From: an uncultured Oscillospiraceae bacterium
GTDB taxonomy: Bacteria; Bacillota; Clostridia; Oscillospirales; Oscillospiraceae
NCBI GenBank assembly: GCA_949093475.1
Contig: CARXAY010000108.1
Location: forward strand, 1 to 5,007
Length of the DNA: 5,007 nucleotides
Direction of reading: 5' to 3'
The position numbers were made by a program, and so were the translations under genes. Below the pieces are notes generated by a model. The model was not told the origin of the DNA. It worked only from the letters and a program-made list of their open reading frames with translations, and made no database searches. Below, piece by piece: positions 1 through 5,007 of the stretch; positions within the stretch are counted from its first letter, which is position 1; each line of letters begins with the position of its first letter.

Positions 1-16
1 ATATATCTGAGGGCAT

Positions 17-92
17 TGGTCCGAGTGGCGCGACTCGAACGCGCGGTCTCCTGGTCCCAAACCAGGCGCGATACCACCTTCGCTACACCCGG
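17..92 (-). tRNA. tRNA-Pro (anticodon UGG)
   Basis: The minus strand folds into a full 76-nt cloverleaf. The acceptor stem has 7 bp with one G-U pair at 4-69. The D arm has 4 bp and an 8-nt loop containing GG. The anticodon stem CCTGG/CCAGG encloses loop TTTGGGA, so the anticodon is TGG (57-59) followed by G37. The variable loop is 5 nt (AGACC) and the T arm GCGCG/CGCGC encloses TTCGAGT. The 3' end is A73 plus an encoded CCA. C1-G72 and A73 fit bacterial proline tRNA identity. It decodes CCA and, by wobble, other proline codons. Position 46 is A, so the usual m7G46 modification cannot occur. Its 5' end lies 12 nt from the -10 box at 105-110. Confidence 0.97.
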
Positions 93-104
93 GAATACCC
101 GATC

Positions 105-133
105 ATTATAAACGAAAGCGGCGACGATTGCAA
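105..133 (-). promoter_or_regulatory. Sigma-A promoter of the tRNA-Pro gene
   Basis: Read on the minus strand, TTGCAA (133-128) is followed by a 17-bp spacer and a perfect TATAAT (110-105). The predicted transcription start near 98 would leave a leader of about six bases before the tRNA 5' end at 92. The -35 hexamer is its own reverse complement and also serves the plus-strand promoter. Confidence 0.85.
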
Positions 134-156
134 CCCCCAACAAAATGTGCTACAAT
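128..156 (+). promoter_or_regulatory. Extended -10 sigma-A promoter of trmB-GNAT
   Basis: TTGCAA (128-133), a 17-bp spacer and TACAAT (151-156), with TG at 148-149 forming an extended -10 (TGC-TACAAT). The expected start near 163 gives a leader of about 26 nt that carries the AAGGGGGA ribosome binding site (171-178). The -35 box is the same six bases used in the opposite direction by the tRNA promoter. Confidence 0.83.
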
Positions 157-188
157 CCTTCCATGACCCAAAGGGGGAATGACAGACA

Positions 189-1340
189 ATGCGAATGCGA
201 AAGAAAGTTCATCTGGAGGAGCGCTGGGCCAGACAGCAGCCCCGCCTTATCACCGACCCCGCCGCCCAAAAGGGCCGCTGGCGGGAGCTGATGCCCGGAT
301 GCAAGGCGGTGTGGCTGGAGCTGGGCTGCGGCAAGGGCCGCTTTACCGCCCAGACCGCGCAGGCGAACCCAGAGGTTCTGTTCATCGCCTTGGAACGGGT
401 GGCGGACGCCATGGTGGTGGCCATGGAGCGGTGCGGAGAGATGGGCCTCCCAAACGTCTATTTCATCGACGCCAACGCCGAAGCCCTGCGGGACTATTTT
501 GCCGACGGGGAAATAGACCGCCTGTACCTCAACTTCTCCGACCCATGGCCCTCCAAGGCGCAGGCCAAGCGGCGGCTGACCCACCCCGACTTCCTGCGGC
601 GGTATGCCCGCGTGCTGGGGGCAAGGGGCGAGATCCACTTCAAAACGGACAACGCCGACCTCTTTGAGTGGTCGCTTTTCCAGTTCCCCAAGGCGGGCTA
701 CACGCTGTCCGAGGTGACCCGCGACCTCCATGCCAACGGCGTGCAGGGTATTATGACCGACTACGAGGAGAAATTCTATCAAGAGGGGAAGCCCATTTGC
801 CGCTGTGTGGCGACAAAAGGGGAGACCGCCTCTGCCCGGCTGCGCTTGGTTTATCCCACCGAGCGGGATGAGGAGGCGGTCTGGGCCTACCGGCAGGCGT
901 TTTTAGACAGCGGCGAGACCACCGACGGAGCTTCCGGCCTGCGGGAGACGGAGGACTTCCATTACTGGCTTCACCACGCCTGCTCCGGAGATGTGCCGGG
1001 CTGGGTGAAGGCGGATACCTTTCTGGCGTTGGACGCGGAGGGGACGCTGGTGGGTATGGTGAACATCCGCCACACCCTCAACGACCATCTGGAGCGGATC
1101 GGAGGACACATCGGCTACAGCGTCCATCCTGCCCTTCGCCGCCGGGGCTACGCCACCGAGATGCTGGCCTTGGCACTGGACTATTGCCGGGAGACGCTGG
1201 GGATGGACAAGGTGCTGGTCACCTGCCACGACGACAACCCCGGCTCGGCCCGCACCATCCTTCACTTCAACGCCACGCTGGAGAACAAAGTGCCCGACGG
1301 GGAACGGCTGGTACGGCGGTATTGGATCGATCTGAAATAG
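189..1340 (+). CDS. trmB: TrmB tRNA (guanine46-N7)-methyltransferase fused to a C-terminal GNAT acetyltransferase
   Basis: Residues 1-211 form a complete TrmB domain, which uses S-adenosylmethionine to make m7G46 in the variable loop of cytosolic tRNAs. Visible motifs are the SAM loop ELGCGKGRF (44-52), the signature NFSDPWPSKAQAKRRL (115-130, with the conserved acidic residue at D118), FKTDNADLFE (151-160) and TDYEEKF (190-196). Residues about 217-383 form a full GNAT N-acetyltransferase resembling the stand-alone COG3981 type: LRLVYPTERDEE at the start, HIGYSVHPALRRRGYATEML (307-326) with the acetyl-CoA loop R317-x-x-G320-x-A322, then SARTI (353-357) and LENKV (364-368). TrmB alone is usually about 210-240 residues, so 383 reflects a true fusion with almost no linker. 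I see no stop, frame change or placed internal start at the junction. The start at 189 follows AAGGGGGA (171-178); Met3 is an alternative. The acetyl acceptor is unknown. Methyltransferase identity is secure; the joint role of the domains is not. Confidence 0.93.
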   Translation: MRMRKKVHLEERWARQQPRLITDPAAQKGRWRELMPGCKAVWLELGCGKGRFTAQTAQANPEVLFIALERVADAMVVAMERCGEMGLPNVYFIDANAEALRDYFADGEIDRLYLNFSDPWPSKAQAKRRLTHPDFLRRYARVLGARGEIHFKTDNADLFEWSLFQFPKAGYTLSEVTRDLHANGVQGIMTDYEEKFYQEGKPICRCVATKGETASARLRLVYPTERDEEAVWAYRQAFLDSGETTDGASGLRETEDFHYWLHHACSGDVPGWVKADTFLALDAEGTLVGMVNIRHTLNDHLERIGGHIGYSVHPALRRRGYATEMLALALDYCRETLGMDKVLVTCHDDNPGSARTILHFNATLENKVPDGERLVRRYWIDLK

Positions 1341-1342
1341 AA

Positions 1343-1373
1343 AGGCCGCGGTTTATACCGCGGCCTCATTTTT
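1343..1373. terminator. Bidirectional rho-independent terminator between convergent genes
   Basis: A perfect 10-bp GC-rich stem AGGCCGCGGT/ACCGCGGCCT (1343-1352 and 1357-1366) with loop TTAT is followed on the plus strand by CATTTTT. It begins two bases after the trmB stop. On the minus strand the same stem is followed by a weaker T-rich tail (TTTCTATTT), so it may also end the three-gene operon. The stop codon of that operon's last gene lies in the loop (1353-1355). Confidence 0.9.
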
Positions 1374-1877
1374 GAAGTTGATCCACCTGTCTACGCGTGA
1401 ACGGCGACGGCAGGCATCTAAATCAGGAAGATATTCAAACATGATCTCCTCTCCCATGACGGCAAGTACCGGCCCGTACGAATGGAACAGGTGCAACGAC
1501 CTTTGCAGGTGATCTTCCAGCGCTTGAAATGATCCGTCATTGATCGCAGCAAGATCGGGCAGGTGGGAATACAGTGTATCCTGAAACCACAGATCGGTTT
1601 GAAAGGTCTCATCCGTGTTTTGGTAGATGAATATACCGGCCTGTGATGGGCCAAGTGTACCATTCAGGAACACGATATGATCTGTGGTCACAAGCAATCT
1701 TATATCCTGTGTAGGAGAAGGAAAAGGCAGGCTTTTGTGTCCGTGCCAGTCCCAATCCTGAATACACTCCAACCGTTCGGACAAAAAGGAAAGTCCCAGA
1801 CAGGAAAAGTAATTTGTACATACCTCCAGAGGAACGAAAGATCTGCTGATCATGCTGATTTCAAATACAGCGCCCAT
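1353..1877 (-). CDS. Hypothetical protein of atypical composition, last gene of the operon
   Basis: I do not recognise this 174-residue protein. It appears soluble, with no signal peptide or clear membrane segment, and is fairly rich in aromatic and acidic residues. A probable beta-rich centre (LLVTTDHIVFLNGTLGPSQAGIFIYQ, about 61-86) is followed by a probable helix (FQALEDHLQRSLHLFHSY, 117-134) and a basic patch RRRSR (157-161). Expression is supported by AGGAG (1889-1885) seven bases before the ATG and by its position 15 nt after the CmpB-like gene stop. Counting 1441-1860 gives 201 G/C in 420 bases (48%), while neighbouring genes reach about 57-73% in sampled lines, suggesting later acquisition. 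The last codons (NEAAV and stop) are made of the trmB terminator arm and loop. The size and orphan nature would suit an immunity-like or lineage-specific protein, but nothing in the sequence proves that. Confidence 0.75.
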   Translation of the reverse strand: MGAVFEISMISRSFVPLEVCTNYFSCLGLSFLSERLECIQDWDWHGHKSLPFPSPTQDIRLLVTTDHIVFLNGTLGPSQAGIFIYQNTDETFQTDLWFQDTLYSHLPDLAAINDGSFQALEDHLQRSLHLFHSYGPVLAVMGEEIMFEYLPDLDACRRRSRVDRWINFKNEAAV

Positions 1878-1892
1878 GTTGCCGCTCCTGTT

Positions 1893-2792
1893 CTAAGACC
1901 GTTTTTGGCGCTTGGCGGCGCGGGCGTCCCGGCGGGCCTGCGCCAGCTGGTCGCTCTGCTTGTGGATGTCTTGGCGGACGCGCTCGTCCAGCTTGGGCGT
2001 GTAGGGGTGGTAGATGTTGCGCAGGCGGCGGGTGTACCGCTCGGCGGAGGCCACCAGATCATTGTAGCGGGCCTTGAGCTTGCTGCCGGCGTCGGTAACC
2101 GATTCGGGCAGGAGGGTAGCCATGGCCTCCTTGGCGTCCTGAAGCTTGTCGGTGACCATCCCCTTGGCCTGACCGATACGGTCGGAAAGCTCCATTTTCC
2201 CCAGAGAGACCTGAAGCTGCAGCTCGCCGCTGAGGCTTTGCAGCGTATCCAGAACCTTGGTCATCAAAGCCAGCTCGCGGATGGTGACAACGGCGTCGGC
2301 CAGCACCGCCAAGGCCAGCACGATGGCGACGGCCTGACGGACAGAAAGGGGGATCTGGTCAAACAGCGCCGCCACCGGCGGATGGATCCAGAAGATACAC
2401 ACATAGGACAAAAGACCCCAGACCAGACACACCCAAAGGCAGATGCGGCCCTTGAGGTTAAAGCGGTACATACTGTAATCCCAGTACTTCATGTGGGTGG
2501 TGACCTCCAAAAACCAGCCCACGAAATACTCCCAAGCGGACATGACCACCGTGGAGACCAGATAAAAAACGACCAGATTGTGCTTCAGCGGGGCGAAAAA
2601 CAGGATCATCAGCAATACCCCCACGCCGTAGATGGGGCACAGCGGGCCGTGGAGGAAACCCCGGGGAACGAAGCGCTTTTCCAGAATAGAGCAGTAGACG
2701 GTCTCCATGCACCATCCGGCGCAGGAGTAAAAGCAGAAGTAGAGGAACAGCATGGACAGAGGGTAGCCCAGCACCATGATCTCCGGCATCAT
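1893..2792 (-). CDS. CmpB-family (COG4905, putative ABC-transporter permease) membrane protein with a soluble C-terminal tail
   Basis: A 299-residue integral membrane protein of the ABC_trans_CmpB family. The family's transporter label is historical and its function is not established. Hydrophobic segments lie at about 10-28, 53-69, 72-94, 117-136 and 150-170. Family hallmarks are GWCMETVYCSILEKRFVPRG (26-45), HGPLCPIYGVG (48-58), EYFVGWFLE (88-96) and WDYSMYRFNLKGRICLW (104-120). Residues about 175-299 form a long charged, probably helical cytoplasmic tail ending in a very basic stretch (ARRDARAAKRQKRS). The gene overlaps the DUF4364 gene by 4 bp (ATGA, 2792-2789) and starts with tandem ATG codons. 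The AAAGGAGG (2804-2797) is 4 nt from the first ATG and 7 nt from the second, so Met2 may be the real start. Coupling implies joint production with the DUF4364 protein. Confidence 0.9.
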   Translation of the reverse strand: MMPEIMVLGYPLSMLFLYFCFYSCAGWCMETVYCSILEKRFVPRGFLHGPLCPIYGVGVLLMILFFAPLKHNLVVFYLVSTVVMSAWEYFVGWFLEVTTHMKYWDYSMYRFNLKGRICLWVCLVWGLLSYVCIFWIHPPVAALFDQIPLSVRQAVAIVLALAVLADAVVTIRELALMTKVLDTLQSLSGELQLQVSLGKMELSDRIGQAKGMVTDKLQDAKEAMATLLPESVTDAGSKLKARYNDLVASAERYTRRLRNIYHPYTPKLDERVRQDIHKQSDQLAQARRDARAAKRQKRS

Positions 2793-3328
2793 TCCCCCTC
2801 CTTTCCGTCGTCCAGCAAAACCGCCACCAAGGCGTGAAACAGCTTGTCAGGGGCGGCCTGAAAGCTGTCCGCCACCGACTGGGCCTGCGCCCGGTCAGGC
2901 ATGGCCAGCGTTAAGCGGAACAGCTCCCCGGCGTCGTCGGAAAGCCCCAGCGTGAGCTGACAACGGCCCTCCTCCATGGTATCCACCTGCGCGGTGACCT
3001 GCTCGGCGCGGCGCAGGGCATTGTTGTGACTGGCCAAGGCGCGGTTGCACCGCCCGCGCACCACCGAGGGGAGGGAGTTCTCCATCACGGCGCTGTTGGC
3101 GCGGCCCTTTTCGGTGATGGAGTAGAGACCGTCGTCCCCCAGCATGAGGTGGCCGCTGGCCACCAGCTCCTCCACCGCCTGCGCGAAGAGAAAGTAGTCC
3201 ATGCCGTCATCCTGAAGGGCCAGAGCGGTGAGGGCCGCGAAGTCCACCGGGGCGGCGACGCGGGACATGACATATAAGACCAGCAGCTTGATATCCAGCG
3301 GGTCGTGGATAAAACCGGGACGGGCCAC
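2789..3328 (-). CDS. DUF4364 family winged-helix protein
   Basis: A 179-residue cytoplasmic protein. The N-terminal part (about 7-76) matches the DUF4364 pattern as I recall it: DPLDIKLLVLYVMSRVAAPV, then DYFLFAQAVEELVASGHL, then the wing-like GLYSITEKGRAN. This resembles a PadR/MarR-type winged helix, so DNA binding is plausible but unproven. The rest (about 85-179) is a mixed alpha/beta domain whose target I cannot name. The start is GTG at 3328, chosen because a perfect AAAGGAGG (3343-3336) sits seven bases upstream and the family N-terminus begins right there. It is the first gene of a minus-strand operon behind the promoter at 3367-3395, and its TGA overlaps the CmpB-like gene start. It may regulate its own operon or the divergent flippase gene; this is inference from position only. 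Confidence 0.87.
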   Translation of the reverse strand: MARPGFIHDPLDIKLLVLYVMSRVAAPVDFAALTALALQDDGMDYFLFAQAVEELVASGHLMLGDDGLYSITEKGRANSAVMENSLPSVVRGRCNRALASHNNALRRAEQVTAQVDTMEEGRCQLTLGLSDDAGELFRLTLAMPDRAQAQSVADSFQAAPDKLFHALVAVLLDDGKEGE

Positions 3329-3366
3329 AGGCAGCCCTCCTTTCTGACGGGGTGAAGTTTTAGGAC

Positions 3367-3395
3367 ATTATAGCGTATTTGCCGCAAAAGTACAA
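3367..3395 (-). promoter_or_regulatory. Sigma-A promoter of the DUF4364-CmpB-orphan operon
   Basis: On the minus strand TTGTAC (3395-3390), a 17-bp spacer and a perfect TATAAT (3372-3367). The expected start near 3360 gives a leader of about 31 nt that contains the AAAGGAGG of the DUF4364 gene. The -35 box is only a partial match, so the -10 carries most of the support. Confidence 0.75.
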
Positions 3396-3426
3396 GGGGA
3401 AAATAGACGGCGTTTCCGTGGTTCTT

Positions 3427-3437
3427 GACGCTGCGTC
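3427..3437. repeat. Short perfect dyad upstream of the flippase gene
   Basis: GACGC-T-GCGTC, a perfect 5-1-5 inverted repeat, lies five bases before a second, longer dyad. It may be half of a protein-binding region controlling the divergent genes, or chance; palindromes of this size are common in GC-rich DNA. Confidence 0.4.
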
Positions 3438-3442
3438 CGGCG

Positions 3443-3459
3443 CATAGGGTGACCCTATG
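3443..3459. promoter_or_regulatory. Perfect inverted repeat covering the flippase start codon
   Basis: CATAGGG-TGA-CCCTATG, with 7-bp perfect arms and a 3-bp centre. The ATG at 3457 forms the end of the right arm, and the only Shine-Dalgarno-like stretch (GGGTGA, 3447-3452) spans the left arm and centre. It could act as a DNA operator or, in RNA, as a hairpin hiding the start site. Confidence 0.5.
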
Positions 3460-5004
3460 GGGGTGAAGGCTGTGGGCAGACGTTCGGGGACGATGATGTA
3501 TGGCACGATGCTGTTGACCTTCAGCGGTCTGTTTGGACAGATCGTCGGCTTTTTCTACCGGATCGTGCTGGCGCGGCTCATCGGGCCGGAGATGATGGGC
3601 CTATATCAGCTCATCATGCCGGTTTATTCCGTGCTGTCCTCCATTACCACCGTGGGGCTGACGGTGGCGGCCTCCGCCCTTTCCGCCCGCTGTCAGGCCA
3701 AGGGCGACCGAATGGGGATCTGTCAGGTGCGGCGGAGCTGCCTCATTTGTCTGGTGTGTCTGCTGGCGCCGCTGGCCGTGCTGACGACGGCCCTTTCCGA
3801 CCCGATCTCCGTCTATATTCTGGGCGACGCCCGCACCCGCACGGGGCTTGTTTTGCTCCTGCCCTGCATCCTGCTCACCGGCATCGAAAACATCCAAAAA
3901 CACTGCTTCTTTGGGGTAGGAATGGTGCGCCCCCCGGCCTTTTCCGAAATGGCGGAGCAGGTCATCCGCGCCGTGGCGGTGCTGGGCCTGTTGATCCTCT
4001 TCCTGCCCATGGGGGGCGAGGGGACGGTGGGGGTCATTGTCACGGGAATGGTGGTGTGCGAGGTGTTTTCCGCCGCCACGCTGACCCTGCTCTTTCGCCG
4101 TTACATCGGCTCGTGCGCCCCCTGCTGCCCCCGCCCGGCAGGGCTTTGGCGGGAGATCGGGCGTATCGCCCTGCCCGTGGGAAGTACGGCGCTTTTGGGC
4201 AACCTCATGGGCTCGGCCAACGCCATTTTGATCCCCCAGCTTCTGGTAAAGGGGGGCAAGACGGCGGGGGAGGCTATGAGCGATTTTGGCGTCATCAACG
4301 GTATGACTATCCCCATGCTCCTGATGCCCACGGCCTTTATCGGCGCGCTGGGGCTGGTGCTTGTGCCCAAGCTGGCGCAGGCGGTGGCGGTGAACAAGCG
4401 CAAGGAGGCCCGGGAGCAGCTCAGCCGGGTGATGGCGGCGACCTCCTGCGTGCTGCTGCCCTGCATGGCACTTTTGGTGGTCATCGGGCCTGCGCTGGGA
4501 CAGCTTTTGTTTAAGGATGCACGGGCGGGGGAGATGATCCTGCCGCTGGCCGTGGGGGTCATATTCACGGGCTATCAGGCGGTGCTGGGCAGCGCTCTCA
4601 ACGGCCTTGGAAAGCAGAGCGCCGCCGCAGGGAATATGCTCCTCAGCGACGGCGTACAACTGGCGTTTACTTATTTTCTGGTAGGAGACCCCAACATCGG
4701 CCTGAAAGGCTATGTAACCGGGCTGTGGGTCAGCTCTTTGCTGGGGGCGTGGCTCAACTGGCGGTCGGTGCGTAAGGCCATCGATCTGAAGGGGCAGACC
4801 TTTTCTTGGGCGGTCGCGCCGGGGCTGGGGGCTGTGCTGATGGCCCTGTGCTGCCGGCTGCTGTTCGGCCACCTGCTGGATGCGGGGCTGCACGCCGCCG
4901 CAAGCTGCTTGATCACCGCCGTTTTTGGGGCGTTACTCTATCTGGTGGCCCTCCAAGCGCAGGGCATCCGAAGATCAGACCTTCTGGGGAGCAAGGAGGG
5001 ATAA
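3457..5004 (+). CDS. spoVB: SpoVB/MurJ-like polysaccharide flippase (MOP superfamily)
   Basis: A 515-residue polytopic membrane protein of the COG2244 polysaccharide-export/SpoVB type, with roughly 12-14 hydrophobic segments along its full length, normal for the family. Characteristic stretches are GFFYRIVLARLIGPEMMGLYQ (31-51), PVYSVLSSITTVGLTVAASALSA (55-77), the loop SEMAEQVIRAV (163-173) and LNGLGKQSAAAGN (381-393). Such proteins flip undecaprenyl-linked precursors across the membrane; SpoVB itself is needed for spore cortex formation, but paralogues act in wall or capsule assembly, so the substrate is open. The start is uncertain. ATG 3457 has only a weak GGGTGA upstream and lies in a perfect dyad. 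GTG 3463, GTG 3472 and ATG 3493 are alternatives, and the conserved part starts near Met13. I found no convincing sigma-A promoter. A strong Shine-Dalgarno sequence overlaps its 3' end, so it likely leads an operon that continues past the window. Confidence 0.9.
   Translation: MGVKAVGRRSGTMMYGTMLLTFSGLFGQIVGFFYRIVLARLIGPEMMGLYQLIMPVYSVLSSITTVGLTVAASALSARCQAKGDRMGICQVRRSCLICLVCLLAPLAVLTTALSDPISVYILGDARTRTGLVLLLPCILLTGIENIQKHCFFGVGMVRPPAFSEMAEQVIRAVAVLGLLILFLPMGGEGTVGVIVTGMVVCEVFSAATLTLLFRRYIGSCAPCCPRPAGLWREIGRIALPVGSTALLGNLMGSANAILIPQLLVKGGKTAGEAMSDFGVINGMTIPMLLMPTAFIGALGLVLVPKLAQAVAVNKRKEAREQLSRVMAATSCVLLPCMALLVVIGPALGQLLFKDARAGEMILPLAVGVIFTGYQAVLGSALNGLGKQSAAAGNMLLSDGVQLAFTYFLVGDPNIGLKGYVTGLWVSSLLGAWLNWRSVRKAIDLKGQTFSWAVAPGLGAVLMALCCRLLFGHLLDAGLHAAASCLITAVFGALLYLVALQAQGIRRSDLLGSKEG
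4993..4999 (+). promoter_or_regulatory. Ribosome binding site for a gene beyond the window
   Basis: AAGGAGG lies in the last codons of the flippase gene, with the TAA at 5002-5004 just after it. With normal spacing the next start codon would fall at about 5007-5010, at or just past the right edge. That gene is probably co-transcribed with, and coupled to, the flippase gene. Confidence 0.75.
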
Positions 5005-5007
5005 CAG

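Noticed and set aside
1..16. A second tRNA or terminator downstream of tRNA-Pro
   Set aside because: Only 16 bases are available and they show no hairpin, T-tract or tRNA part.
150..782. Minus-strand open frame of 210 codons opposite trmB
   Set aside because: It is a shadow of the trmB frame, with no family resemblance, and would run through the divergent promoter region.
1353..1877. Insertion sequence or prophage fragment as the source of the low-GC gene
   Set aside because: No transposase-like or integrase-like sequence, terminal inverted repeats or target duplications are visible at either edge.
1677..2837. Plus-strand open frame of 386 codons across the minus-strand operon
   Set aside because: It runs antisense across two minus-strand genes and into a third, resembles no family, and has His/Gly/Gln-rich antisense composition. 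The minus-strand genes have Shine-Dalgarno sequences and recognisable domains.
3425..3430. TTGACG as a -35 box for the flippase gene
   Set aside because: At 16-18 bp downstream there is no -10-like hexamer (GGTGAC at the 17-bp position), so no sigma-A promoter can be supported here.
3443..3452. CATAGGGTGA as a sporulation sigma-E/K -10 element (CATAnnnT)
   Set aside because: The -10 resemblance is partial, no matching -35 element lies at the right distance, and a start there would leave almost no leader before ATG 3457. The dyad explains the bases equally well.
3601..4893. Long minus-strand open frame of 430 codons opposite the flippase gene
   Set aside because: It is rich in Gln, His, Arg and Pro and low in hydrophobic residues, typical of the antisense of a GC-rich membrane-protein gene. 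The plus-strand frame has clear family motifs throughout.

Overview
The window looks like chromosomal sequence from a GC-rich, endospore-forming Clostridia lineage, most likely an Oscillospiraceae-type gut bacterium (Flavonifractor/Pseudoflavonifractor-like). This is an inference from a SpoVB-like flippase, a DUF4364 protein and a CmpB-family membrane protein of Firmicutes type, strong AAAGGAGG ribosome binding sites and high GC. No mobile element, CRISPR array or rRNA is visible.

Layout. (1) 17-92, minus strand: a complete tRNA-Pro(UGG) gene with encoded CCA. (2) 93-188: a 96-bp divergent promoter region in which the tRNA promoter and the trmB promoter appear to share one palindromic -35 hexamer (TTGCAA, 128-133), each with a 17-bp spacer and a near-consensus -10. 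(3) 189-1340, plus strand: a two-domain protein, a full TrmB tRNA (guanine-N7) methyltransferase fused in frame to a full GNAT acetyltransferase. (4) 1343-1373: a 10-bp hairpin plus T-tract terminating trmB. The convergent minus-strand gene has its stop codon in the hairpin loop. (5) 3328 down to 1353, minus strand: a tightly packed three-gene operon, DUF4364 winged-helix protein, then CmpB-like membrane protein, then an unrecognised 174-residue protein. The last gene is clearly AT-richer than its neighbours but has a good ribosome binding site. (6) 3329-3456: a divergent intergenic region with a good minus-strand promoter and two perfect dyads, the second covering the start codon of the next gene. 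(7) 3457-5004, plus strand: a complete SpoVB/MurJ-like polysaccharide flippase. It ends in a strong Shine-Dalgarno sequence, so another gene should begin within a few bases of the window's right edge.

How the genes relate. The tRNA and trmB-GNAT share a promoter region and a translation theme, although this tRNA has A rather than G at position 46, the base TrmB modifies. The DUF4364/CmpB pair is translationally coupled by a 4-bp overlap, which suggests a shared envelope or regulatory role that is not defined. No previously undescribed multi-gene system is obvious. The most unusual points are the TrmB-GNAT fusion, the shared -35 element, the atypical-composition orphan and the dyad over the spoVB-like start.
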